NCBI GenBank assembly: GCA_033032175.1
Contig: CM065309.1
Span: 14,446,001 to 14,510,000 of the forward strand
Direction: 5' to 3'
DNA length: 64,000 nucleotides
From: Saturnia japonica
Lineage: Eukaryota > Arthropoda > Insecta > Lepidoptera > Saturniidae
Shown: one piece after another, positions 10,380-21,969 of the stretch
Numbering within the stretch: position 1 is the first letter of the stretch
How the letters are laid out: each line of letters opens with the position of its first letter
The notes under the pieces: model-generated
What the model saw: only the letters and a program-made list of their open reading frames with translations
Database searches by the model: none
Told to the model about the DNA's origin: nothing
Made by a program: the position numbers and the translations under genes

Positions 10380-11541
10380 ATGAAAGAGATAGGGTGTGTT
10401 TTTTCGTAAGAGTTTTCAATTATTGAACCAGTTAGTTACAGCATCATGCAATATAATAAACTAGTTGTGGAGGCTTGGGCTTAATGTTTAAATTAAAATG
10501 CTACTTTCTCAGATACTTATAACTGGGGAAATATTGTAAATTACTATGCACTTACAATGTGATAATCATAATTGAATAGGGCTTTCTTAAAAATAATCTC
10601 TATTTTTTAATTATAAAAACCCAAGTTATAATCAATTTATAAGACGAGTGTGAAAGGAAACTTTGGAAGAGGAAAGTCGTTCGTGGAAGTGGTATATACC
10701 TACCTTGTTGGAAAAGATGCGAGACTATAACTATGTATAGAAGAACCTAACTATTTATTTTCTTGAAACAAAATTTCTTATAGGTCCATTAATAATTATA
10801 AATCCAATCTATATTATTATAAAACTTGTTCTGGTATTTCGGCTATTGTTATATATATACATATTATACTTACATATTACAAAGGAATATAATACTTTCA
10901 CGTGTTGCAATAATTTCCACAGACTTTATTACACTTCTTGTCTTACTAAAAATATGTTTGATTTTACGGTGTTTTTTTTAAAAAGAGTTTAGTTTATTTA
11001 AGTTTATTGCAATAGGTTGATCCTGACTCTAGAATTCTGCATATTGGAATGGCAATAATCAAGCTGAGTGTTAAGGATCTGTACTCAACAGGGTCTTAAC
11101 TTCTTAATCACCATGCGCCCATGTGCATTTATTATCATTAAAACCCATCACAGAAAGTATTTTTTAGTTTATCTCGTTTCGATATCATCCCATCCAGTGT
11201 AGATCTAGTTGCCGAGAGGGTTACAGGCATAACAGTGGCGATCGTCGATTTATTGCCGATCTCTCGGTAGCCACCGTTCTTTCAGGATTATACTATAAGT
11301 TTATATCCTTTTTTCTATACATTCGGTGCTATTTCTGCTTAAGCACCCTAATTAACCGTACACGCTGCGCATGATTTTCATAACCTCATGTAATAGTAGG
11401 AATCATTTGTTTCAATTTATTGTAGATGATAATTAATACTTAAACACAAGTAAAAACAAAGCATTTTTGTTATAAAAGTTTATTTAATTACAAAAAGTGG
11501 CAAACAAACATTAAACAAAGTAAATATATGTATGTAGCAGT
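10380..11541. other. Intergenic spacer
   Basis: AT-rich; no gene recognised. A somewhat GC-richer patch at about 11010-11290 looks like repeat debris but was not matched to another copy here. A minus-strand AATAAA (about 11479-11484) lies downstream of the 11542 stop codon and may be the poly(A) signal of that gene. Confidence 0.4.
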
Positions 11542-13101
11542 CTAATGATGGTGGTGGTAGATATGGTGTGTACTGTGCTTCAGGGTCGCATGGAACCTGT
11601 AAAATACATAATAATTATATTGATCATCAGCCCATGATACTCCTGTACTGGATACAAAAACATCTATCGACAAAAATCACTTTTTACAAACAAGGTTTTA
11701 TTGAAGATTAACATGCAAGAATTTATTTAGGTTAAACTTGCCTTTCAGCCTGTTTTATTTGCGGTACAAGTTTTTAGAAATATTTTCGTATTTTTCTCAG
11801 CAAACCCTTTGATTTGATACCCATATCATGGGGTGCATAAAAATTAAGTAGTCCACTATTTTTCGCAGTTTTCGGATTTAGAATGACGTCACTTAGCTAA
11901 ACATGCATTGTCATCCAACCTAAACTTGTGTACAAAATTTCTGCTCAATCGGTTGGAATAAGGATATATCTGTTTCACAATTCAGTTGCAAAATTTGACC
12001 CATACTAACAAAACAAGTTGAATTAAAGCTTGTTGAAATAGTAATAATTGACAGTAAAACCTCAAAAACTAAACCTATGTATTATATTAATTACCCGGAG
12101 TGTTTGTCGGCGTGATAGTCGACATGTCTAAGGGTGCCGTCAGGGTCATGTAGCTCGTAGTAACCCTTCACGACGTCACCGTCGCGCGTCTCGTGCTGAC
12201 TCTTATAGTCATGTGTGTGCGGATCCTTCACTTTGTACTCGAACTCGTATTTCGGATGAGTCTGTAATTGAAGATTAGAATATTCAGTATATTATTTTAG
12301 AAGTAATATATAAATGACTTATTAAAATATACTTACATAGTAGTCATGATGTTCATGCCCATGACCATGATGAACAAGTTCATGGTGCCCGTCATGTTTG
12401 TGGATGTGCTGGGATGAGAACGCGTGTTCCGCATATGCTGCACCCAATAGCACCATCAGCAAAACGGTCTATAATAAAATTAATATTAGCGAAATAATTT
12501 TATTGTTGTCACCGAAGCTTTTTATATTTATCGGGTGAAAATTTTGGTAAAAATTTATTGGAAAAGTCTACTCTTTCAGTAAATGCATAACATTTTTTTC
12601 ATATCTGTTGACAACATTGTTGCTGGGAGTCATGAAACTCAAAATAATGGGTTTCTTCTTTTTAGTTAATGGCAACAATATTTTTGCTCATAGTTCAAAT
12701 AACGCTTTAACTTGATGGTGGCTCTCTTATTGAAATAGTCAAGGGAGTTTTTGTACAAACTTTTCATATTTCTAATTATCATTTTTAATTTTCTTTACAT
12801 TTGCACAATAACTAAACTGCGTCATGAAAAATGTGACCAATAATACATAATATAGGGATGTATAACATTAGTTTATAACAACATAAGAGAACAAGTCCCC
12901 GCGAAAAGCTCCAAAATAACATAGCGGTAACTTTTTTTACATTAAAAGATAGGCAATTTGGAAGTAGTACTAAAGTGATGAATTGGGATTATAACTATGA
13001 GATTTAAAGTCTTTTCCATACTCTTTTATCTTGAATTAAATAGAAGAATTAGTTCAGTGTATTTTTTAGTAAATAAATATCATATTTACCATAGGAATCA
13101 T
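11542..13101 (-). CDS. RR-2 histidine-rich cuticular protein, 121 aa, four exons
   Basis: Exons on the minus strand are 13101-13090 (M-I-P-M), 12468-12337, 12261-12095 and 11596-11542 (stop TAG). Exon 2 starts [13 protein letters not shown], a clear signal core, cut before EHAFSS, followed by the conserved His block. Exon 3 holds an unbroken RR-2 domain with [18 protein letters not shown] and [18 protein letters not shown]. Exon 4 gives [17 protein letters not shown]. The exon-1 end is M rather than the usual K, which may weaken the donor context slightly (ATG|GTAAAT). Same length and layout as the 6607-8192 gene, its likely closest tandem relative by tail sequence (both end IYHHHH). Confidence 0.93.
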
Positions 13102-13180
13102 TTTATCTGAAGCGTACTCTTAATTGTATGGATAAATGTGCGTTCAATAGTTGACTGATACACATTGTCTAAAGTTACGT

Positions 13181-13224
13181 CTTTTTATAACGGTAACAAA
13201 TATAACCAAGGTGATTGGTTTCAC
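13181..13224 (-). promoter_or_regulatory. Promoter block of the 11542-13101 gene
   Basis: On the minus strand: GTGAAACCA (from 13224), ATCACCTTGG (core 13206-13214), then TATAAAAAGACG (13181-13189). The TATA has one extra A compared with most relatives. The start codon is 80 nt downstream. Confidence 0.8.
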
Positions 13225-14797
13225 TGCTAATTACTTTTAAACGCGATTTTCGTTATTCAATTGTTTGTAACAGTATGTAATTCTTTAATACCTATTATGA
13301 TATTACGAGTAATACAACTTGTTAAGTAAATTTTTACATACGTAGATTAATGTTTTATATAATATTTGTTTAATTAATAATGTTTTTACGTCAATATCGG
13401 TTAAAGGTTTAAAATTTTTCAATTAGGATGTTCGACACCTTGCCTTAATACATTTCTGTAAATTTTTATGACTTCAAATTACTTTTTTGGTATTATGTAC
13501 ATTGACATTGTCTCTAGACGAGATTTATAGGTGTGTTACAGTGTAAGAATAATTTAAGATATAATTGTATAAATCAAAGTAATATTGATTATTTAAATCA
13601 ATAATAATATAAAGTGCTAATTACATTTGAAAACTTAGTTTTGAATTAATCCGTTTATTATTGAGGAGGCTATTTACAACTGCACGCTATGACTCTAGGA
13701 ACAGAGCAGTAACTATGAACGTCAAGTAATCTGGCAAGCTATAGTGAAAACAACGATAGGCTACACGAGCTACAACTACTAGCTAATAATAACTAATTGC
13801 TACAATGCCGCGGTATAGAGTTAGCCGAATAAATTAAACACGGGTAAAACCATGGGGTACAGATTGCTATTAATAAATAGCTATAAGTGTGAGTATATGA
13901 TTCATCTGCAATTCTTGTATGAATGTCACCATGAGAAGGCAAGGTGGTCAATTGAATGATGTATGTACTATTCCATAAATAGATAATGCCAAAGAGTAAG
14001 CTTACGAAAAATATACCTAATATATGTATAATATAATTGTAAACTATCCACGTGGAGTTTTCAGCGCGATCTTTAAGTGACATGTTGTGGTTTTTATTTT
14101 TAATTCATTAACTTGGGTTTCTTGACCTTATGTTGTGTAATATTGGTTGCATTTTGCGTGATATAGTTTAGTTGGTTGTGCAAAACTGAAGTGGATTATA
14201 AATATAAAGCAAAGGGCATGCATTTTGGAATCTGACAAAAACTCCCTAGATTGTTCTAGCAAGAGAGCCACCATCTTGTTAGGCACCAATTTGTATGAAA
14301 TACTTATTACTACGAAAGCCTTGAAACATTGACGCTAGAAAATTTTACGAATGCTTAGAAACATTGACACTGGCAAGTGCTTTTTGCGGCGCCAAAACCA
14401 GAATAAGAAGAAAAACTATCCATGTGTTTTTATTTTATTTTAAAGATATCCATTTGTTATTGTAGAACTCTTTATTAAATTCTTATCCTTTTAGCTATAT
14501 CTATTATTATAGTCTTCGTATAGGTTCATTCAACCTAATCATAATAATAGCTCTGAAAGTCAGCTGTTTCGATCGTATCTAGTATAATTTTACTAAATTA
14601 CCTGATTTCAAGAAGTAATTGGAAACAAATTAAGAACATTGTTGCAAACAGCAGCAGTTAGTGCAAAAACTCTCCGGTCACTTACAATCTGTGTAATGTC
14701 GCAGCCGTAAACGATATAATTATACATTTTTACGAAATTGTTACAATTGTTGCATACTAAAAATTGAATAATTTAACTACATTTACCTAATATTAGA
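13225..14797. other. Divergent intergenic region with duplicated pieces
   Basis: Lies between two genes transcribed away from each other. A stretch at about 13660-13780 (GAACGTCAAGTAATCTGGCA and flanks) recurs at about 25980-26095 and more weakly at 33690-33790. A stretch at about 14085-14280 resembles part of intron 1 of the 21970-25645 gene (23030-23180). A GGTGGCTCTCTT...GGGAGTTTTT block near 14237-14275 on the minus strand is a mirror of 12715-12755 on the plus strand. An open frame of 96 codons at 13793-14083(-) matches nothing I know and is probably chance. Confidence 0.5.
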
Positions 14798-14842
14798 GTG
14801 AAACTAATATCACCTTGATTGTAACTGTTAACAATATAAAAG
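14798..14842 (+). promoter_or_regulatory. Promoter block of the 14910-16808 gene
   Basis: Plus strand: GTGAAACTA (14798-), ATCACCTTGATT (core 14811-14817), then AACAATATAAAAGAC (TATA core 14835-14842). The start codon is 67 nt downstream of the TATA core. Confidence 0.82.
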
Positions 14843-14909
14843 ACATAAGCGATCAATGAAACATATCAATCTATTTTTATCTGTATCACTGTGAACACCA
14901 TAGCACAAA

Positions 14910-16808
14910 ATGTTTGTTAAGGTACATATCATATTATAATAATTAGCAAATATTACTCTGTTTACAATCGTTTACTTTTCAAATAATTTACTTTTGTTAA
15001 TTTTGTAAAATGTTGTAGTATATATGTGTCTCATATAATTGTAGTAATGGCGTTCATTCGAACTTTGTAAGTCAGGAACGAAATTGTTGGGCACAAGAGG
15101 TGTCACTTATACCCGGTCTCTACATGGTATATGGTATTAAATAAACCGAGATTCGGCGAAAGATAGCTGGTTGAGTGCTCGTACCAATCTTCATATAATA
15201 ATAAGTACTAAGAACATAGCGGAAAACCAATTATAGTAATACGCATCGTGTTTCAAGATCGATGTAACGATCGACACACCTTCATCTCTTGGTGGTAGAG
15301 ACCAATAGAGACAACAATAGAATTGTTCTCTCTACTTATTATCACTTTAAGTGTACCAATATTGCCAAGAATGGTTTCTTTATCGTTATAGGTTTAGCGT
15401 TGTGGCTAAAATCTGACCCTCATCTTAAATGACTATTTGGCTCAAGATGGTATCATGCTAAGCCTAGTAGAAGACTGGCTCTCAAGTGCAGCTGCTAGAA
15501 CATACCTAATGATGTTTGGCGATAGATTTTCAACTTGAGGGTCGTAGCTAGCTAGGCGGAATTAGAAAAAGCCCTATCATAATGCTATGGATTCATCATG
15601 ATGTTTTCCTTCACCGAAAGCTCACCGAACGTCATGTCGTTTATGAAGCAAAGTAAATATTCCATCTTAAAGTCACTGTAATATTACTTGATATTTAATT
15701 TTACTTTGAAGAATAACAACGGTTTAATCAGTGAATATTCTTATAATTTGCATTATTTCAGGGTTTATGTTACTATTTTTTATTGTTATTTAATGATATG
15801 TTACGAATTAGTGTAAAATATATCATATCTGATAGCAAATGTCAATATAGACCTAAGACCTTCTTAGACTTCTTGAGATAAACCTCGAATGAGACATTTG
15901 CATCAATACACCCATTGATGTCTTTCAGAGTTTTAATGATTTTATCTTCTTCTTTTTTTGTAGTAACACGGCAAAATGGTTATACTGTGCATGTAAGCAC
16001 AGTACAATCCAATAACACTGGAGACTAAAGAGACACCAACAATTAATCGTCTGTCGTTGCTGTCATGCCTGTTAGCATCTTGGTGGCTGCATATAGACTG
16101 GCTGGTCTCGAAACGTAATATCTGCAAGATCTGCAAGATAGTCACAATCTCAATTTTTCTTCTAGCAAAAGCTTACGCTAAATATAGGGATCTAAAGCAA
16201 TTCCATATAAATTATGTTACAAGACTACAATTGCTTACAATTTACTTTAGTAAACATAATGAACCATTTATATTTTTTAAGATCGGATTACTCGCCGCTT
16301 TCTTTGCTGTCGTGGCTGCAGAGCACGCTTTCTCATCTCAGCATATTCACAAACATGACGGACACCACGAGCTCGTACACCACGGTCATGGACATGGACA
16401 CCATGATTATTATGTAATATAAAAACGCACCTATTTTACTTATAGTTTTGTAAAGGTTTGATTTTAATTCTAATCCTTTTTTAAATCTCTAGACTCACCC
16501 CAAATACGAGTTTGAGTACAAAGTGAAGGACCCGCATACGCATGACTACAAGAGTCAGCACGAGACGCGCGACGGTGACGTCGTGAAGGGTTACTACGAG
16601 CTGCATGACCCTGACGGTACCCTCAGACACGTCGACTATCACGCTGACAAGCATTCCGGGTAAATAAAATAAATAGTAGTGACATATTGTTTTCAGTAGT
16701 AATACCAATATAATATTATCAATTAATTCGTTTTGCAGTTTCCACGCGAACGTGAAACACAGCACCCACCATATAGTTCCAGAGCACCATCATCATCATC
16801 ATTGGTAG
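14910..16808 (+). CDS. RR-2 histidine-rich cuticular protein, 126 aa, four exons
   Basis: Plus-strand exons: 14910-14921 (M-F-V-K), 16282-16413, 16493-16659, 16739-16808 (stop TAG). Exon 2 begins [13 protein letters not shown], a signal core, cut before EHAFSS, then the His block ending [11 protein letters not shown]. Exon 3 is a full RR-2 domain: [53 protein letters not shown]. Exon 4 encodes [15 protein letters not shown], six His and a final Trp. A poly(A) signal AATAAA is at 16862-16867. It is transcribed opposite to the 11542-13101 gene. Intron 1 (14922-16281) is long and holds repeat debris. Confidence 0.94.
15425..15640 (-). repeat. Dispersed repeat family C/D in intron 1
   Basis: Carries AGACTGGCTCTCAAGTGCAG, CTAGCTAGGCGG and GATGTTTTCCTTCACCGAAA. 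The same pieces in reverse order and strand are found at 36895-37137, and the first part again at 33180-33330. The 'ggtgaaggaaaacatc' motif is one of the commonest repeat fragments of lepidopteran genomes. Confidence 0.7.
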
Positions 16809-16868
16809 ACTTTTCAACATTGTTGATGTTATATGTTTTTAAACTATTTGTAATTGAATCTAATAAAC

Positions 16869-17090
16869 TGTTTCAAAAGTAATTTTAGTTGTTTTAAATA
16901 TTTAAACTAAATACCCGAACAAACTTAATATGACTAAATTTATATATAACTTCTAGCTAGTTATTAGCTCGCCAACAGCGCTACTTATCGGATCCTAGTA
17001 TAGCTATAAACCATCGTCTCGACAAAACAAATATATTGTGTGAATGAGCTCAACCGCACAACTCATTCAAAAGTTACATGATCACTAACA
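16869..17090 (+). other. 3' flank and spacer
   Basis: Sequence between the poly(A) signal of the upstream gene and the LINE fragment; no gene recognised. Confidence 0.4.
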
Positions 17091-18420
17091 GATGCATGGG
17101 AGAAGTCGCAGGATGCAATCGGTGTATTTTGTGATCTTTCAAAAGCTTTCGACTGCGTTGATCATACTACGCTCATACTTAAGATGAAACATTATGGTGT
17201 GTGTGGACCTTCTCTCGACTTTCTGGTATCATATTTAACAGATCGCTGTCTCAAAGTAAGTGTAAATGGGGCAACCTCTTCGGGATCCTTGGCTAAAATT
17301 GGCGTCCCACAGGGTTCGATATTGGGACCGTTTTTGTTTTTGGTATATATAAATGATGATGATGACATTGTTATTTTTGCAGACGATACTTCACTTATAT
17401 TTCAAGTGAAAAGAAAAGATTTAAAACTTGGGCATGTAAATAATACTTTGTTTAAAATATCAGAATTGTTTGCTTTAAATAATCTATTGTTAAATGCAAA
17501 CAAAACAAAATGTGTCAGATTTGCCTTACCCAATGTACAACGTGTTGAAAGTAATATTAAGATAGAAGAGAAACATAGTAGGCATTGTTGATAATACTGT
17601 ATTCTTAGGCATCACACTAGATGCAAAATTACAATGGGGTCCTCACATTAAAACCTTGGCAGGGAAATTAAGCTCTGCTGCATACGCAGTGCGTAAAATT
17701 CGCCAGTTAACTGATATTGCTACTGCTAGGCTGGTTTACTTTGCTTACTTCCACAGTTTAATGTCCTATGGTATTTTACTGTGGGGTTCAGCAGCTGAGG
17801 TAGATACCATATTTGTATTACATAAATGGGCAGTTCGAGCAATTTATGATATGGGACCACGCGAATCATAGAGGAATAAATTTCCAGAATTTGGTATCTT
17901 AACTTTGCCTTCCCAATACATCTTGAAAAATATAATGTATGTTCGGAAAAATGAAGGCAACTTTGAACTTGTTACTAACACACACAATTTCAATACTAGA
18001 AATAAATATAAAATAGTAATTCCGTCTTTTAGACTTAGTAAAACAAATAAAAGTTTTTTAGGTAATTCTGTTTGGTTTTATAATAAACTTCCTAAGCCCA
18101 TTAGCGATTTGCCGGATAATAAGTTCAAGAATCATGTTAAGCAGGTTTTATTATCAAAAGGGTATTATAGAGTGGCTGATTACGTGAATGATGGTGATGT
18201 CTGGATATGATTTCCTCTCTGTACATCTACTGAAAATGATAATAACTGTATATAATTAAATACTGTATAACCAGTTAAAAAAAAGATAATAAGATAACCC
18301 GATCGAGTTTCTTGTCGGCTCTTCTCGATGTCTGGGATGTTTTCCGAACCGGTGGTAGTATTTTGACATTCATAAGTGCCTTCCTAGGGCCAAAATTGAA
18401 TAAAAGATATTTTGATTTTT
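17091..18420 (+). mobile_element. Degenerate Jockey/CR1-like LINE, 5'-truncated
   Basis: A reverse-transcriptase fragment begins at the catalytic FCDLSKAFDCVDH motif, continues with GVPQGSILGPFLFLVYIND and has FADDT about 17380. The frame is lost near 17580 and resumes with VFLGITLDAKLQWGPH, then ILLWGSAAEVDTIFVLHKWAVRAIYD, with a stop near 17868. It then reads NTRNKYKI and a normal C-terminus ending KGYYRVADYVNDGDVWI before TGA at 18208-18210. The 3' untranslated region includes CGATCGAGTTTCTTGTCGGC. The piece between the two catalytic blocks is shorter than in intact elements. It is dead. A second 3' end of the same family lies at 35035-35430. Confidence 0.85.
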
Positions 18421-18779
18421 TGATTTTGATGCATACAACATTTTTATAAAAACAGATATTAATTTAAAGCAGGGTTGCTCAATCTTCTGGCCTCCGCGTC
18501 GGCGATCAATTACAAAATATTTAGGCAGCAAGTCATCGACTACCAATCTAATATACAAATATACAAACCCACTATTATACAAATAGCTTTTACTACAATT
18601 AAAATAGGTAGAAAAAGAAGGAACGCACTCGCGAATCACAAATTTTATCTCAATGTTGATATATGGTACTGCATAATTTCATCCGAGTAATTACTGAATA
18701 CCAACCGATAATACTTGCGATGGTTCAGTTTTGTTGTTTTGTTATTATTGTTAGGTCTTCATTACTTCGATGAATGTAA

Positions 18780-19160
18780 TTACTTTATTAATTACTAACT
18801 GCGTCCGCGGTTTCACTCGCGTTTAATTTTGTAACTCTTACCTACTCTTTGTATGGTAGTTGCTACACTTCCTAATGGTTGTAGCGTGATGTTTTAGAAC
18901 CTATTTCACCCGTGTTAATTTTATATGACAAACACCGCCGCGCATTGCTGTTAACGCACCCGTGTAGCCTATCATAATAACTGTTCCCACTTCCCACAAG
19001 TACATATAATTTTTATTTTGCATTATCTCCTGAACTATGTGTCCAAACAACATGCTATAAAATTTAAAGTTTAACTTCATAAACTTGTCATTATGATGAA
19101 GTAACTTTTGTTCGTAAAATATGCTATGCCTACAAATAATGCGCATATATCACTTTTTAA
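18780..19160 (+). repeat. Dispersed repeat family H
   Basis: Contains AACTGCGTCCGCGG, GGTTGTAGCGTGATGTT and AACATGCTATAAA followed by ATGATGAAGTAAC. The last two parts recur in order at 62905-63480. The 3' end type, 'tgatgtta...ctggtagttccagag', is also seen at about 9290-9400 and 63380-63475. Confidence 0.6.
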
Positions 19161-19204
19161 TATTCAACAAATTTTTGTCACAAAATATATGTGCGCATAT
19201 GCTA

Positions 19205-19700
19205 TCCAGACTTTTTTTAGATATGCAACTGAAGTGTCTGTTTGTAATATCATAATAACAGCTTTTTACTAAAAGCATATGAAAGTATATACGGTACCTA
19301 TAATAAAAAACCAATTTTTAAAATATTTGTTTGTTTGTTCCGGTTAATCTCCGAAACGATTGGACTTATTTGGACAGTACTTTCATTGACAGATAGATAT
19401 TTTATAAGGAGTACCTCAGGTTACTTTTATTTTAGAAAAAGAGTTGGGTTTTGTACAAATAAAAAAAAAACTGGTCATGGTCAATCAATGCGGGCGTTTA
19501 AATGGCTTACGCTGAGTAAATCTTAAGAGATATATCAAATAAATGTACTACATAACTGTAGATATTAAAAACATCTATAAAAAAGTTAGCTAATCTCCTA
19601 AACAGTTGGACCGATTTTGACGGGACTTACTCTGGCAAATATCTGATATTATAAGAAGTATCTTAAGCTAGTTTTATTTTAGAAAAATAATTAGGGTTCC
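19205..19700 (-). repeat. Dispersed repeat family A with a partial second unit
   Basis: Same markers and orientation as 3010-3545 (GAAGTGTCTGTTTGTAAT, AATCTCCGAAACGATTGGAC, GGTCATGGTCAATCAATG). From about 19583 the middle part repeats (CTCCTAAACAGTTGGACCG...), giving a local partial tandem copy. Confidence 0.7.
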
Positions 19701-20265
19701 GCACATTGAGAAAATACAAAAGCGGTTTCTTCGTTTCCTACAGTTTAAATCTGAAATAATTGTACCAGATTACACATCGCGCTGTAAAAAATTTCATATG
19801 CTCCCGCTGTATACACGAAGAGAAATAGCTGATGTATCATATCTTTTGTGTATACTCAATGGCCTATTTGACTGTTCGGAGATACTGAGCAAAATTAACC
19901 TACGTGTACCGGCGACATCTTTTAAAACCCTAACATACTTTATAGTCCTATTGTTAGAACTACCTACAGACAAAATTCCTATTTCATTCGATTAAGCAGC
20001 AGTATGAATAAATTGGCTAGTGATTTAGACGTTGATATATTTGATACAACTGTGCAGAAGTTGAAAGAACTTTTGAATTCTTATTTCTTTTGTTAATATT
20101 TTGTGTTCTTCCGTCTACTTTATTTTTTTATTTATATAAGTACATAATTATATGTGAGAACTTGTAAATGGCCTTCATTAATTTATACATGTAACTTAAA
20201 TAAGTACTTAGCTGTAAGTTTTCTTAAAATGTTAAAATAAAAGAATCATTAATCTGAGCCACAGT
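19700..20265 (+). pseudogene. C-terminal LINE ORF2 fragment
   Basis: Reads VQKRFLRFLQFKS, then CKKFHMLPLYTRREIADV and SYLLCILNGLFDCSEILSKI, a pattern typical of the far C-terminal part of Jockey-like LINE proteins. The frame breaks near 19993; 'AVWIN'-like sequence follows out of frame. Only this end survives; it is a dead remnant. Confidence 0.65.
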
Positions 20266-21309
20266 GAAGCGTGGCCGGGTTTATCTAGTTAATATTTATA
20301 AATCACACTCTTATGTACTCTCATATATTAGTTTACAATTAAGTTATTGGAAACAAAGTCTTATGTATTAATGCTTACTGAAAATTATTTCCCAATTGCC
20401 GTGAAATTTGTTGTCGTAAATATCTTTTTTAATGTATTTTGTATGGTGTTAGTATAAGAGTGAACACTGTCAAGGAAGCTTACACACAGCATAGTATAAC
20501 AATGATGATGATTTTAAATATGGAAATTGGTTTTCTTTTTAAATGACATTATAATTAAGGAAATGTATTCACGACTTTATTACTCAGTAATGGATGACTG
20601 CCAGACAAAAGTTATTTAAACATAGATTTCAGTACCATAATTTGAACTTTAACTACAGAGCAAAATAATAAGCGTTAGAGTGTGTAAATTAAAAAATAAT
20701 ACTACATTTAATCGTTTTGTGTTATGTGAGCAAGAATGAATTAATGAAATATCTAGACTACAATATAATAATAATAATAAGTAATAAATAGAATTACTAA
20801 TATAAACTATTAATAATTCTAAATAGTTATTGTAAAAATTGCGTTCTAAAAAAATAATTAAATATTTATTACTGTGTAATACAAATAGGTATAATACATT
20901 TTTATTACATTCTAGTATAATTACAACATTAACACATTAAAAACATTAAAAAAGTAATAAATGGTGCCCGTTATCGTAATATATTCACATTACCTTTCCC
21001 TTCACTTAATAAATTTATATATTCTTTTGAAACAGTAAATGATAAGGTGTAATTAATTTTTTTTACACAGTTAAAAAAGTATAGCAAGGAACTTTTTCGC
21101 AAGAACATTCAAATCAGTGACCAGAGTACGTTTTAAATTATATCCAAATTAAGTTGACTACTGAAGCGTAGAACTTTCACGCGTAGATTATCAACCGACG
21201 ACGGATTATTAAAATATGAATACTTTTTTGCCAATGATATTGATTAGATCATTTACATTGTTTTCTAGAAAAATATAGTGTTATTTAATATTTCCATACA
21301 CAAAACGAT
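20266..21309. other. AT-rich spacer
   Basis: No gene, RNA or sharply bounded repeat recognised. Contains runs of TAATAATAA near 20767-20785. Confidence 0.4.
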
Positions 21310-21545
21310 TTATAATTTGTTATCTCTTTGGAGATTTCTCTCTACTTCAGGCAGCCTAACTGATGAAATACCACCAACATCCTACTTAAGATAGCATCTA
21401 AATAACCTTGTGTTGTGTTCCTATGGTAATCAGGAATTCTAGAAATCCTTGAGGAAGAAGGCTCAAGGTCGGAAGCGCGCTAGTGTTACAAGCGTCCACG
21501 GACAACGGTAACCGTTTATCATCAGGTTGATGGCACGTTTTTTTT
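21310..21545 (+). repeat. Dispersed repeat family B
   Basis: Has GGAGATTTCTCTCTACTT, a middle CTTGTGTTGTGTTCC and the end CAAGCGTCCACGGACAACGG followed by ATCAGG. The same order of markers is at 41330-41545 (+) and, inverted, at about 31080-31345. The end resembles the lepidopteran 'gcgtccataggctacggta' repeat. Confidence 0.7.
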
Positions 21546-21846
21546 TAAATATTAGCTAGATTAAGTATGAAGTACTAAAACGACCAACTTTTATTATTTG
21601 CTTCTATTGTGTTTAATTATTCATGGTTTGAAATGTTCTTCGAACGTTGAATGGATTACATAAGGGTCGAGAAAGATGACTACATAGACTGATTCTCGAT
21701 GTATATCGAACTAACTTTAAACATATTTATTACCCATTCTTATCGGTTAGTTAAGCCGCACACGCTATGTAGACTTTTGCAAAATATTTGCCAACAGTAT
21801 ACATACCGAGTATAGGAAATTATTTTCACCACCAATAATAATTAAA

Positions 21847-21888
21847 GTGAAATCAATATTGCCTTGGATATTTGTAACAATATAAAAG
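21847..21888 (+). promoter_or_regulatory. Promoter block of the 21970-25645 gene
   Basis: GTGAAATCA (21847-), TTGCCTTGGAT (core 21861-21867), then AACAATATAAAAGAG (TATA core 21881-21888). The middle element reads GCCTTGG instead of CACCTTGG. The start codon is 81 nt downstream of the TATA core. Confidence 0.8.
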
Positions 21889-21969
21889 AGTTTGATTTAT
21901 AACTGTTTATAGCAGTTAGTGTCTGAATTTTGTCTTATTTTTACGGTTACTTGTATCAAGTGTAAAAAA

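Noticed and set aside
13793..14083. Minus-strand 96-codon frame with a hydrophobic stretch
   Set aside because: No family resemblance, no cluster-type promoter or splice sites, and it lies in a repeat-bearing spacer; AT-rich chance frames of this size are expected.
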